Origin: Psilocybe azurescens
Taxonomy: Eukaryota; Basidiomycota; Agaricomycetes; Agaricales; Agrocybaceae
Assembly: GCA_023853785.1 (NCBI GenBank)
Contig: JAJIRX010000920.1
Location: 186,001-250,000 of the forward strand
Length of the DNA stretch: 64,000 nt
Direction: 5' to 3'
Notes under the pieces: generated by a model
Seen by the model: only the letters and a program-made list of their open reading frames with translations
Told to the model about the DNA's origin: nothing
Databases searched by the model: none
Program-made: the position numbers and the translations under genes
Shown here: positions 44,860-55,931 of the stretch, in pieces
Layout of the letters: each line of letters starts with the position of its first letter
Numbering within the stretch: the stretch's first letter is position 1

Positions 44860-45158
44860 AGTCGGGTACAGTGCACTTGTAGTGCACCAGCATCCTTCAG
44901 TTGATACTGGTAGCGTGGTCTGCGCCTTGGCATACAGTATGCTGTATGTGTTTAAGCCAACATGTGGTATATGTTACAAACAGCCGGGTACTTAACGGCT
45001 GCCCCAATTATACTGCGCCTTGAGGCCGTTAAGCACGGTCACGTGGTATTCAGTTTGCACGTTCCTCAATGGCGTGGGTTTTCAATTGTTCTTTCTTTGT
45101 GCTCTTCCCTGTTCCCTCTCTGCTACTCCCTCGCAAAGGTCTGGTGACTCGATCGACA
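44860..45158 (+). other. left border of unit C
   Basis: CpG becomes frequent again here. 45030-45135 matches 55168-55224 joined to 55387-55440 in unit D (CACGGTCACGTGGTATTC, then TTCTTTCTTTGTGCTCTTCC), where a 162-bp element interrupts it. Confidence 0.5.
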
Positions 45159-45323
45159 ATGAAGAAGAAGGATATTGCGTGTGTTGCCAGCGACTCCGCG
45201 TCTGTTTGGAAGCGGGAGTCGGTCAGTGGGACGGACGGTAAGTATTCTTGGACGCGGTTAGAGGAGTGGATTGTCAAGGTGCGTAAGGGTGCTGATGTGG
45301 GCACTGGTGCTGACTTGACTTGA
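45159..45323 (+). pseudogene. small exon-like frame upstream of X, unit C
   Basis: ATG at 45159 opens MKKKDIACVASD, then VWKRESVSGTDGKYSWTRLE, EWIVKVRK and a TGA. Unit D has the same block at 55474-55640 with a stop after GKYS, so it is not kept open. A GTAAGT lies within it (45239), a possible donor. It could be a first exon of X or the last exon of another gene. Family unknown. Confidence 0.35.
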
Positions 45324-45619
45324 ATGGGTAGATAGTGTTTCTATTACTGTTATCAGTAAACAAGAACACCATGCCAACAATTAACGGGCCGCACACAAGT
45401 CTTTTACAGCCCATTGACACGGTTCCAAATTGACGAGACTACAACTCAAGAACATCACCATCAAGATTTTCACGACTGCAAATTCGTTCTATACAACAAA
45501 CCACATATTTCGAAACCATCACACGTTACTTACTCACTCTCGACCATGCTCTCAACAACAAGAACAAGAGCATGAATTTTTGACAATATACACGACAACT
45601 CACGAAGACGAAGGCGACG

Positions 45620-48600
45620 ATGCGCAGTTCGATCCCACTGCTCTCCAAGCCTCCCGCACCCTCTTACTCCCCCGTATGATTAGAAAGCATTCAACCGCCG
45701 GCAGCGAGACCCCCACGCACCTCGCTTCCCTAATCATCATCAACAACGACAGCGCTGCACACCACCACCACGCGCATCCCCTCCATCCGGCTTATCACTG
45801 CCATGCCCTCCGCGAGCTCTCCGCCTCCTCCTCTGAGGCATCCGCACCATGTGCGAGGGTAGTGAAGGAGTCATCGGATATGGTCGGTCCTGGCCCGTCG
45901 TTGCCTGTGCATGGGCACCAAGACTGCGACAGCGGCAGCGATCGGGGACACCAGCACCAGCAGTGTGACGACGCACAAAAAGCTCGTGCCCGGGAAATCG
46001 AAGCTCAGCATCCTCAGCGTAGGGATGGGGCTCGGATTCATGCTCGATCGCAAGTCCAAGGAACGCGCGAAGGATCTGTTGGACGTCGTGCGCTGCGTCA
46101 GGCTCTCCGAGTCCGGTCTCATTAAGGACACGTTGTGCATGTAAGCGTATACGATGAGCGGGAAAGGGGGCTACGATACCTGTGTGGACCCGACCCATGT
46201 GGACCCAGATATCTGCGAGATTGTCCCGGTGAAGAAGTTGAGGGTGGCGCTGGAAAGTTGGGCACGGTGTGGGTACGGGTGCGGGAAGGGCGATTGGTGA
46301 GGTTAGGAATATGATGAGGGTGGGCAAGGAGGGTGGTGTTTTGAAGGGCGGGCAGAGTAAGGAGGGGCTAGGGCAGGCGAAAGGGAAGCGATCCTCACCC
46401 ACGTTCGAAGAGTGCGTTATTTTTTCCCTCTTCCCTCTTCCTTCTTTCTTCCTTTTCTTCGTGTCTTTGTCCCGCTGTCGTCCTGTTCTTATCTTCTCGG
46501 TCATAATGTACGTGCACTCACATATACTCCATCTTACACAGCTCCAGGCCCATTCTTCCCCAAAGCTGAATCTCAAGCCCAAGGCTCGCAATCCCGCATA
46601 CGGTTCAACTAGGTCAACTTTGGCATGCTCTTTAATCCCATGTCCACCGCGCCCGCATCTGCATTCACTTCCTCACCCTCGTCATCATTCACATTCACCT
46701 CCAACCCAAACGCATACATACCTAGCTCTATCACTATGGCCACCGCCACAGGCCCCCCCGCATCATCCAATATTGTGCCCATGCCCACCGAGGAAAACGA
46801 GGAACATATGGAGGCTGAGCAAAGGTCGGTAGTTTCACAACCGGAACACGAAGTCACAGCGGCGACTGAATTCGACTTACTCCTATCCGAATTCCAACTC
46901 AGGGACACGTTCGAGGTCGGGCACGCTGGGCTCGACTGGGCGGGATGCTCGCGCCGCCTGAGGCGCTTGGTAGTGGCGAAGATATCAATGCACGGGGACA
47001 GGGCAGGATCGATCGCGCTACGCGCGATTAAAAGTGTGCGGCTGTTAGCTAAGATAGGGAGTTTGGCGTAGTTGAAGATTATACCTGCGTCTACCCCTGA
47101 TTTTGGTGTCGAGCATGGTGCCGATGTGGGAAAAGAAGAAGGGGAAAGAGATAAAGAAAAGCAAGAAGGCAAACGATGGTGAGGAGGGGAAGGAGAAGGG
47201 GAGACGGAAAGGAGAAATCCAGAAAGAAAGAGAAAGAGGAGGCGAAGGCGAAGGCGCAGCCGATGAGACATTCTACGAGCGGCTTCGAAGTCGGGCCGCC
47301 ACCTGTAGCAAGCGTGTTTTTAGACGGCGGTCCTCATTCCAACTCTAATGCGAGTCCCAACTGCGAAGACGCTAGGCACGAAGAAGAATAGTGGGGTGTT
47401 TCTTGGACCCGGGCTTTCTGTTACGATGCGTTTGCCCTCTTCGGCATATATGCGCGTTGGATCGAGCGCGTCGTCGGTTGGACCTTCGGTTCCTGGGCTG
47501 GCTCCATCCCCTATCGTCGCCTCCGCCGTCAATATCAACACGAACAACGCCAGGGCAAACACCAACCCCCTCGACAGAATTGCCGACAATGGACTCTCCG
47601 CCGAATCCACATTCTACATGATGCGCAGACCCAGCTCGGTACTCTTCTCCTGCTCAAGCTTAATGCTGCTGTCGATGACGTCGATGAATTCACGTATGTC
47701 CCAGGTATCTTCTTTGTCTGCGGATTCGGGAAATTTGGGACATTTGGCTTGGGAGCGAGTGTGAGGGGCCTGGCGACTGTAAAGGAGATGAGGCGCAAGG
47801 AGCGGGAGGGACGGAAGAAGGAGGTGGGTGCGGGTAGTGATGATGAAGACAAGGAGAATGAGAAGAAGGAGAGACGAGCGTCGAGGGAGAGCCCGAGCCC
47901 GAGCGAGGGGAGGAGGAGGAGGGAGCTGGCGGATGTGTTCCAGGAGGTACAGGTCTGGCGGTCGGTGGATGGTGCACATGATGACGCGGAGGAAGATGAC
48001 GCAGCGCAAGAGGAAGAAGATGCAGAGGAGGTTGCAAGATACACGAAGCGCCAGAAGGAGCGCCACAGCGCGAGCATCAAGCAATTGTCTTACCCAATTC
48101 TGACGATCGAGGTGGCGGCGGCAGATAGACATGGAAGGCCGGATGACTGGGATGTCATTTTGAGGTATGAGAACGGGAGTGCTGAGGCGGATGTAGGCTC
48201 TAAGGAGATGGCGGGTGGTGCCGCGGAGGAGTGAGTTCAAGGCATGAGTTCAAGGCGAAGGAGAAGACGGAGGTAGATGCGACGCCAATGAAGAAAGCAT
48301 GGAGCAGATGCTGAGCGCTGAGTAGGAGCCGGCCCAAGCCTACGTACGAAGACGGTGAAAGCTCGTGTTCAATTATTCTCGTTCTTTTGTCTATTTAATG
48401 CTTGAAACAGGTGTTCTGCCCATCTTTGATGCCGGGACAAACGATCTTGCAACGCTACTCGATAACCCTGATCTGCAGGCTACACCCGGCACACCTGATA
48501 TGACGCCCTTTGTCTGCCTGCGTCCATGTCCGGACAAGTGGGTGGTTTGGATTGGGAGCGTGAGGACTGGGTGCTAGCTATAATAGCGGCGTCACTTGTC

Positions 48601-48700
48601 TCTGCAGAGCAACGTCACCGTCTACTTGTCTGTGAGGTGCCTAAGATTGGTACTGAACTATCTTACCATTCTTGTGTGTTCGTACCCTTACCCGTACCTT
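45620..48700 (+). pseudogene. X copy C: longest copy, decayed
   Basis: ATG at 45620 opens MRSSIPLLSKPPAPSYSPV and stops. The frame at 45911-46144 includes KSKLSILSVGMGLGFMLDRK and ERAKDLLDVVRCVRLSESGL and ends at TAA after LCM, where copies A and B read on. The intron is at 46412-46541 (GTGCGT..ACAG). Then the Ser-rich part, RAIKSVRLLAKIGSLAQLK near 47020, and a segment lost from A and B: LGTKKNSGVFLGPGLSVTMR, STFYMMRRPSSVLFSCSS, and from 47749 a charged region with SYPILTIEVAAADRHGR. After a further intron (about 48354-48411), GVLPIFDAGTNDLATLLDNP and QATPGTPDMTPF. The order matches my memory of an uncharacterised agaricomycete protein. Function unknown. Confidence 0.55.
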
Positions 48701-49382
48701 TCACTTCACGGATTGTTGGTTGAATCGGCCAGCAAGGCACCAACTTATTTACATCCTTTTCTCTTATAGGCACCCGCTACTCAATGTACGACCTCAGCCC
48801 CGAAGACTGGGAGCTTTTCCTCAACAATTTCGCCGAGGGCTGAGGTGTGCTGTATGCTTTCATTTCTCCCCGCTCGTACCGCGACATCACTTGCGCCAGC
48901 AAAACTAGCACGACCTTTCATCTCAGGTGTCATTCCGACGTGATAACAGAGCAAACAACGCGTGCACCACAAGATCTTTTTCCCCATCTTACGCCGGCAT
49001 CCCTCAGGGTATATTTCGATTGATACTAGGCACTTTGCAGGTCGTAACAATGTTTGTCTCAATCCTCAGCGTTCCAGTGATGATTTCCCCCCATCGTTTT
49101 GACCAACGGACGAGCAACAGAGGCATTGGATCTGGACGTCGGAGTAGCGTCCGTTACACACCCAACTCGCATTTCTACCCGAACGGTCAGAAACCATCGG
49201 ATGCATTCATTATCGACGATGCTCGTATGTCCTCTCATCTTGTTCAACCTAGTTGCTGTTGTATTCAACGCTTTCATTACTTGTAGCTATTAGAATACGA
49301 CTACCTCCCTTCTCATCTAAAATTTTTGCCTCATATATCCTTCTGTACACAATTTTTACCTGCAAATCTGATATACATTGTG
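48701..49382 (+). other. X 3' remnant and spacer, unit C
   Basis: Includes a spliced-looking block at 48770-48845 (after TTATAG; reads SMYDLSPEDWELFLNNFAEG) and a frame with RRSSVRYTPNSHFYPNGQK near 49140. Homologous to 10040-10830 and, in part, 2170-2700. No continuous gene. Confidence 0.4.
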
Positions 49383-49592
49383 GTACGTACATTTCTTACT
49401 ACTTATGTCCTTTTGCTAATCGGTTTCGTCTTGTAACAGGCGGCATCTGCCTTTTGTTCAACCAGTGTTGCAGGGCACTTCTGGGAAGATGCACATTGGG
49501 TTGGAGAAAGAACGCTTCTTAACTTCGACATCGATTGCGGGTTTTTGACGGTACATAGCCAAGATTACAGCCTCTCATGCCATATTATGTGA
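49383..49592 (+). CDS. conserved intron plus 51-codon terminal exon, unit C
   Basis: Intron 49383-49439 (GTACGT..AACAG, 57 nt, branch-like GCTAAT). The exon at 49440-49592 is open for 50 codons plus TGA: AASAFCSTSVAGHFWEDAHW, VGERTLLNFDIDCGFLTVHS and on to HIM. Unit D keeps the same length and frame with several substitutions. The 5' partner exon is not identified, so this may be the 3' end of a small gene or of X. Partial annotation; product unknown. Confidence 0.35.
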
Positions 49593-50179
49593 AATGCACT
49601 ATGTGGGTGGACGGGAATTTTGATAGAAGTCGTTCCAAGAGTGACACTCGGCTGTTTATGTAGATTGACGAAGACGAGAACGAAGACCTACGTCCCATGC
49701 GGTGCGAGAACGGATGACTAGGACGACAGGGAAAAGTGAGAGGGAGATCATAGGATAGAAGAGGGCAGAAGAAAACGGACACGATGATCGCCCAAATCAA
49801 GTTAGACACGTGTGCTGTGTGATTTCCTTCACTTGTGCGCAATATGATCTCGCTTTCTGCTATTCTGGTCAACGGGCATTGGCCATGATGAAACAGGGAG
49901 AAAACGTTCATAAAGCCCTCGAAGACCCCAGCTCAAAAACCCACGAGACTCGAAACCATTTGAACTAAAATCATCTGAGTTGGCACTGCATGAATGATAT
50001 GGGTTCAGATATAGTTTACGTTCGGAATGTGATGCCTTCAATCATCCATCAATCATCTACTCGCATGGCGGTGCTGCCTAAATTTAGACACCAATATAAT
50101 GGTGTTCTGTCAGAGTTGCTCTTTCCCAGATCCCCCACTGATACCGGCTGCTCGTCGTTGGACATTCCGCTCCTGCACA
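49593..50179 (+). promoter_or_regulatory. upstream region of NLR C
   Basis: Conserved with the same region of A and D. A minus-strand frame of 108 codons (49911-49585) is also open in D (60338-60012), but A and B break it. It is probably the promoter and 5' leader of the NLR gene. No clear TATA box. Confidence 0.35.
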
Positions 50180-52760
50180 ATGTCGATGTTCAATCGATCG
50201 ACCGACTTCTCTATCAACAACAGTACATTACACACTCACCAACATCAGAGTTCGAAAGGTACGATGGTGAATTCTACGGAATGATATATACGTCGTGCTG
50301 ATGCGGGGATCGACAATAGGCGGATTCGAGCGTCTGCAGGAACACGTGGCTCATGGAGCATTTCACGACTCGGGCGAGCGCTTCGATCCTCCAAAATGTC
50401 ATCACAACACAAGACTCGCGATTATCAAGCGGATCACAGACTGGATCAGTGGACTCAACGAAGATACTCGAGAGGCCCTTATTATGTGGCTCTACGGTGC
50501 AGCTGGTGCTGGAAAATCGGCCATTGCGCAGACAATTGCCGAGATTCTGGATGGCCAGCGCATTGTCCTCGCCAGTTTTTTCTTCTGGCGAAATGATTCC
50601 CAACGAGGAACGGCCAAACTGCTCGTCACCACACTAGCATATCAGCTGGCGGTGAAGCTTCCCCATGTGTTCCGAGAACAACTAGGCCAGGCATTCGAGA
50701 ATGATCCCCTGATTACCACGCGATCTCTTGAAGCACAATTCAAGACCCTTGTCCGAGAGCCTCTCCTTGAACTTCTTCATTCCGGATTCTCAACCAACAA
50801 CCACATCGTCATCATTATCGATGGTCTTGACGAATGCGATGATCCAAAAGTTCAAGCTAGAATTGTCGATCTATCCTTCAGGCTTCTGGATAGTCGGGAC
50901 TTACCTCTAAAGATACTCATAGCCAGTCGGCCAGAGTTCAATATCTCCTCATCTTTCGATAGAAAACCATTCTATACGCTGGCCAGAATTGCATTGGATA
51001 ACGACTACCAATCTGCGGAGGATATTCGACATTTCCTTGCAGATAAATTTAACGAGATCAAAGCCGATCATCCCCTACGCTCTTACATCCCGATCGGCTG
51101 GCCTGCAGAAGATTCACTCAATACACTCGTCCGAAAGTCCTCTGGGCAGTTTATCTATGCATCGACTGTGGTGAAGTATGTCGCATCTGCACGTCATCGA
51201 CCAACTCATCGGCTGGAAGTTGTTCTTGGTATACAACTGCCAAAGGCAGGTGATAATCCGTTCGCAGAGCTGGATGCGCTGTACCGGCACATCCTGATGG
51301 GGATTGAAGATGTGGATCTAATATTGCAGATCATTGGCTTCGTCGTTCTTCACCCTCCAAGCTATAATTATAATTCAGTGACATTTATAGAAGCCTTCCT
51401 TTCGCTTGCTCCTGGAGATGTTCAGCTTCTAATGCAGAACCTCACCTCCCTTATCTCAGTCGAAAACCATCCTGATCATCCTGATGGTGCAGTGTTAACC
51501 GTTCGCATATTACATGCATCATTGAAAGATTATCTATTCGACCAGTCACGATCCAAAGATTTTTTTCTCGATCGTGTCAAAATGCATGTGCATTATGCCG
51601 AGTTATGCCTCGTTCATATGACGGAGCTTCCTGCATTGGAATCAAATTCACCTTTCCATCAATCCATGGGTATGTTCTCTACGCTCTAATACATTGAACT
51701 TCTGTATTCTAATTGCATAAAAAATTGACACAGTGAATCAACACTGGCCTATCTTTACACATTTCTTCCATCACTGCCCTCTTGCTAAACCAAATCCACA
51801 GCTCCTCCAAAATGCCCTCAACCTAACTCTCAGTCGCTGCCATACTATCCTCGGAGTAAAAGGTCATTATAATGTAATATTTTCTAGAGAATATTTCGAC
51901 TACCTTGATTCCCTCAGCGCTGTATGTGTCTTCTTTTGTGAAAAAATGAAATCTGACCATCTCGCCAGATTTGGGCTGATTCGGCGGTTTCTCAATTTTA
52001 CAGTGATGAGATAGTTGCACTTGGACAATTCATCAAAGCTCAGCTTGGTCCACGTCCTCAACCCTCTCACATCTGCTTCCTTCTGGCATCATTTATGGAT
52101 CCGGATATACAGGGTCATTGGTCTCTTGGCCTCATTTTTATGCCACAAAATCTGGGAAATCCAAGGCATATTGCACGGTTGGGATGCGATCTTAATTACC
52201 TAACATCTGGGCATCCTGTTCTTCGTAAACACCTTTGTAATACTCTACAAGATTGGATTATTTCAAGCCAGCAACCAGCCGACACTCCCAGTGTTTATGC
52301 CAGTGCTGCATTGTTTGCTCTGCGCTATATATCAACATGCAAATTCCCATACACTGTCGACACAACTAGATCGGGGCGATCTTGTCATTATCGTCGGACT
52401 CGAATGAATAGTCCTGCACAATCACTTTGGTACCGACGGTCCATCAACACTACATACGAAATGCATTACACCAACTATCGCTTTCGACGTTTTGTTGAAG
52501 ACGCTGAAAAAGGAGCTTTCGTGGATGCAGAATTTCATCCTATCCAATGGTATCAGTTCAATACGGGCGAGGCTTTTCATGCCTATTCCTGGGCCATTCG
52601 GATGCTTCCACTACTCTTTCGCGACTGTGCAAGCCAAGTCAGAATCAGGCGCAACCATAACTACCTCTACTTCGGATATTCGTCACTGGAGCACGAACAG
52701 AGAGCTGCCCGGACTGCGATTAAAGCATATGTTAGGAGAGCAGAGGATGGGCCGGCTTAA
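50180..52760 (+). CDS. NLR-like NACHT NTPase, copy C (intact, four exons)
   Basis: Exons 50180-50258, 50320-51669, 51734-51921 and 51969-52760 join in frame to 802 codons plus stop; introns are 61, 64 and 47 nt, at the same sites as in A. Leader MSMFNRSTDFSINNSTLHTH, Walker A GAAGAGKS at about 86-93, Walker B IVIIIDGLDE, then ASRPEFNIS. The winged-helix-like part contains FVVLHPPSYNYNSVTFIEAF and RILHASLKDYLFDQSRSKD. Compared with A it lacks the Asp-Pro expansion and has an 8-residue deletion near FRDCASQVRI. Most similar to D by eye. Expected role is as for copy A. Two open copies and two broken ones suggest birth-and-death change. Confidence 0.87.
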
Positions 52761-53545
52761 TCACGCGATATAGTTATACGTGTAGCAGAGTTGCACAGCA
52801 ATGATGTACTGGTTTACCAATTCGAACTGTTAGATCCTCCATGGATTATACACCGCTGGGAATTCTGGCAGCAGGATTTGAGCAAAATTTATTACGTCAA
52901 CTGGACAGATGGAAACCCTATGGTAACGCATGGATAAACCGCTTCCCAATCACCACCAACGTCTGGACAGCTGTCTTCCTACAGAGTGGCTTAGTGATAA
53001 ACATAAAATCATACATAGAATTATTGGTGGATAGTGGAATTTGACGGACGAGATATATTATATTCAATGCCATAAATTCTACAGAGGTCGGGAGTTCTCC
53101 CAGGCTTTGCCACTATTAGAGTGGAATGTAATGGATGTTGTATTCCACATAGTCGGGTACTCAATTTGGCGCGAATAGAGATAAAGGACCAACGAACAGC
53201 TATGTGTGATGCATATTGTGTTGGTCCTCTCCGATGGTTCTCGAGAGCTATTTATCTGCTTCTCAATTTTAATTTGTTTGCGACTGCGGCTCCTCAGTGA
53301 CGATCACGAATTGCTTCCGTTGCTCACCTATCGGCATGGCAATATACTCGAGTACATAGTGCATCAGAGGCATACTGGAAAGGTGTAGAATGAGTGTTCG
53401 CCAGTTTGTCATTCTGGTTGAAAGTTGTGGACGACGAGAATGACGACATACCATCACACACGGCGAGGAAAGGGTAATTAAAACATAGATAGATATGTCC
53501 TGTATAATATTTTTACTTGTCGCGCGCAATAAGTACAATCTCATT
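52761..53545 (+). other. 3' flank of NLR C
   Basis: Conserved with A and D. The frame 52841-53044 (QLDRWKPYGNAWINRFPITT) is open in C only. Past 53200 it is shared only with D (63680-64000), because A and B are truncated there. Confidence 0.5.
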
Positions 53546-54285
53546 TCCCGAATTCCGATACAGAATATTTACTTATCCACGAAGGAGGAATACGTTGGTC
53601 GCCTCCTCCACCAGTTATCACAATGTTGTAGGGTCCGATGGAGTCTGGCATAATATTCTGGATGTTTGTACATACTCCAACATATACGAGCCAAATGTCT
53701 ATGAGCATGTCTGCTATATTAGACCAAGATAAAGCTTGCCAGAGGTGCTCAGAATCAGGTTATCTGCTGCTAATCTCGCCGGTAGTAATGGTTTATCCGT
53801 AGAACTTACCATTTAATTTGGATTCACAAATCCCTCCAATCTATGAACACCTGAACAGAGGTTTAACACAGGTGCCGCAGTGTGGGGCAGATGAAGACCA
53901 TAGTGGAAAGAAGAAGAAGAATGTGTTCGTTGGAGACTGCTTACTTTGCTTTATATTATCTTTTAGTGTGCTCGTGAGTCGTAAACGCTGCTGGTGCCTC
54001 TCCATATGACTTGTGGATAATCTTGGATTACGCGCCTCAAACGCAATGCAGAATTTAAATCCCTCAAGCGAATCACGACACCAACGCGATGCGTCATTTG
54101 GGCTCCGCTTTTGTTTATCTCCGCTTACCTACATAATTATGCTTCCGCCCCGAAGACCCCGTTGCCTATACCTCAACGAAGGCAAGGTCACGCGTAAATA
54201 TATTTTGAGGAACAATGGCTTGGTGAGTGAGATACTAGGCTATTGCTTATAATTCATCTGACTGGACACGTTTTCTTTAACAGTC
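53546..54285. other. spacer between C and the 853-bp element
   Basis: No gene recognised. 54085-54130 matches the A/B junction piece at 6675-6720. A GTGAGT..AACAG pair (54220-54283) may be an intron of an old gene. Confidence 0.4.
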
Positions 54286-54294
54286 ACCCTATGT

Positions 54295-55147
54295 TAGGCT
54301 CGTCCCCATCCGGCTTTGCGACACGTGCTATCACTAAAGTGCACGTGGTTTGTGAGAGTGAACTCGACAACTCGCGTAGCCGGCTGGTCCATCTCGGGCC
54401 ACTTTTGGCGGAGCCCGCCAAATCTTGTTGTGCTTACTTAGTGAAAAGCGTCTCGAAGGCAGAAAAAAGTGTTAAAAGTATATATATATAACGTTATTTA
54501 TATTGAATTTTAAGTCGATTTCAGTATATAACTTTTTTCAAAAATTTATGATGGACTTAGTTGTTGTTGACAGGCCCGTGCGCGAGGAGCTCCATGTCAA
54601 ACGTCAAAACCACGCCCATCGCCGAACGACAACCTTATTCGACATCAAAAGCATCTTCTCCCTCACTATCCTCACTCAGAGTCCCCATCCAAACTTGCTC
54701 ATACAGTTACTCCAGCGTTGTCAGCACCATCTCAGACAGCACCTATAGCACCTCGTACACGACGAACATGAGAAAAAGCCTCAATGGAGTTTGCACCAAC
54801 ACTGTATGATGACTTCTAGTCGTCATTTAGTAATACCCCAAAGTAGCTACACCGCAGTACAGTCAATATTTACCAAGTTTTCGAAAAAATTCACCCTTTT
54901 AGAAATTATTTCATTCGATCCAAAATGCAAAAAAATGGTATTATGTATACCCGATTTGAGCACTTTTTTTGAGGTGTGGCCACCTTTTTTGACGAAGTCG
55001 ACACATCAAGATTGGGGGGGAAATGGCCATCACCCAAAATGAGCCCGAGACGGCCCAGTCCGCTCGCGAGCTCGCTCCTTGCTTGATCATGTGCTCCTGT
55101 GATGCTATGTGACTAGAGCTCGCGAGTGTGACTGGCTGGCGAGTCTA
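54295..55147 (+). mobile_element. 853-bp non-autonomous element, 9-bp duplication (MULE-like)
   Basis: Flanked by ACCCTATGT on both sides (54286-54294, 55148-55156). Ends TAGGCTCGTCC and, reversed, TAGACTCGCCA, so only about 8-10 bp form inverted termini. The 9-bp duplication suggests a Mutator-like element (inference). There is no transposase. The interior holds a coding-looking segment from 54592: MSNVKTTPIAERQPYSTSKA, SSPSLSSLRVPIQTCSYSYS, which may be a captured gene fragment. Confidence 0.8.
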
Positions 55148-55224
55148 ACCCTATGTCGCCGGCCGACAGGCACGGTCACGTGGTATTCAATTTGCACGTT
55201 TCCCAGAAAGCGTGTGGCTTTCAA

Positions 55225-55386
55225 TAGACTCGCCAGCCAGTCACACTCGCGAGCTCTAGTCACATAGCATCACAGGAGCACATGATCAAGCAAGGAGCGA
55301 GCTACGCGAGTTGTCGAGTTCACTCTCACAAACCACGTGCACTTTAGTGATAGCACGTGTCGCAAAGCCGGATGGGGACGAGCCTA
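55225..55386 (-). mobile_element. 162-bp deletion derivative of the 853-bp element
   Basis: Flanked by GGCTTTCAA on both sides (55216-55224 and 55387-55395). In reverse orientation it equals the first 86 bp (54295-54380) plus the last 79 bp (55069-55147) of the 853-bp element, sharing 3 bp (AGC/GCT) at the join, with no mismatch found. It splits the sequence that is continuous in unit C at 45030-45135. Confidence 0.9.
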
Positions 55387-55931
55387 GGCTTTCAACTGTT
55401 CTTTCTTTGTGCTCTTCCCTGTTCTCTCTTTGCTAATCCCTCGCAAAGTTCTTTGGTGACTTGATTAACGGCAATGAAGAAGGATATTCCGTGTGCTTCC
55501 GATGACTCATGGTCTGTGTGGAGGCGGGAGTCGGTCAGCGGGATAGACGGTAAGTATTCTTGAACGCAGTTAGAGGAGTGCACTATCAAGGTGCGTAGGG
55601 ATGTTGATGTGGGCGCCGGTACTGACTTGATTTGACTTAGATGGGTAGATAAAGATCCGTTTCTCATTATCAATAAACAAGCACACCACCCCCAACAATT
55701 GATGCGCTGCACGAGTCTTTTACGGCCTATTGACACAGTTCCGAATTGACGAGACTACAACTCAAGAACATCACCGTCAACATTTTCACGACTACGATTT
55801 CGTTCCATACACCAAACCATATATTTTGAATCGACCACACGTTAATCACTCACGACCTTGCTTTCAACAACAATAAGAACGACAAATTTTGACAATTCAC
55901 ACGACAACTCACGAAATCGAAGACAGCGAAG
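55387..55931 (+). other. left border of unit D and leader of X
   Basis: Matches 45070-45619. Contains the small exon-like frame (MKKDIPCASDDSWSVWRRES, stop after GKYS) at 55474-55560 and the X leader from about 55740. Confidence 0.45.

Noticed and set aside
49585..49911. 108-codon minus-strand frame, equally long in unit D (60012-60338)
   Set aside because: Units C and D are recent duplicates, and A and B break the frame. Same-length openness is expected from descent alone.
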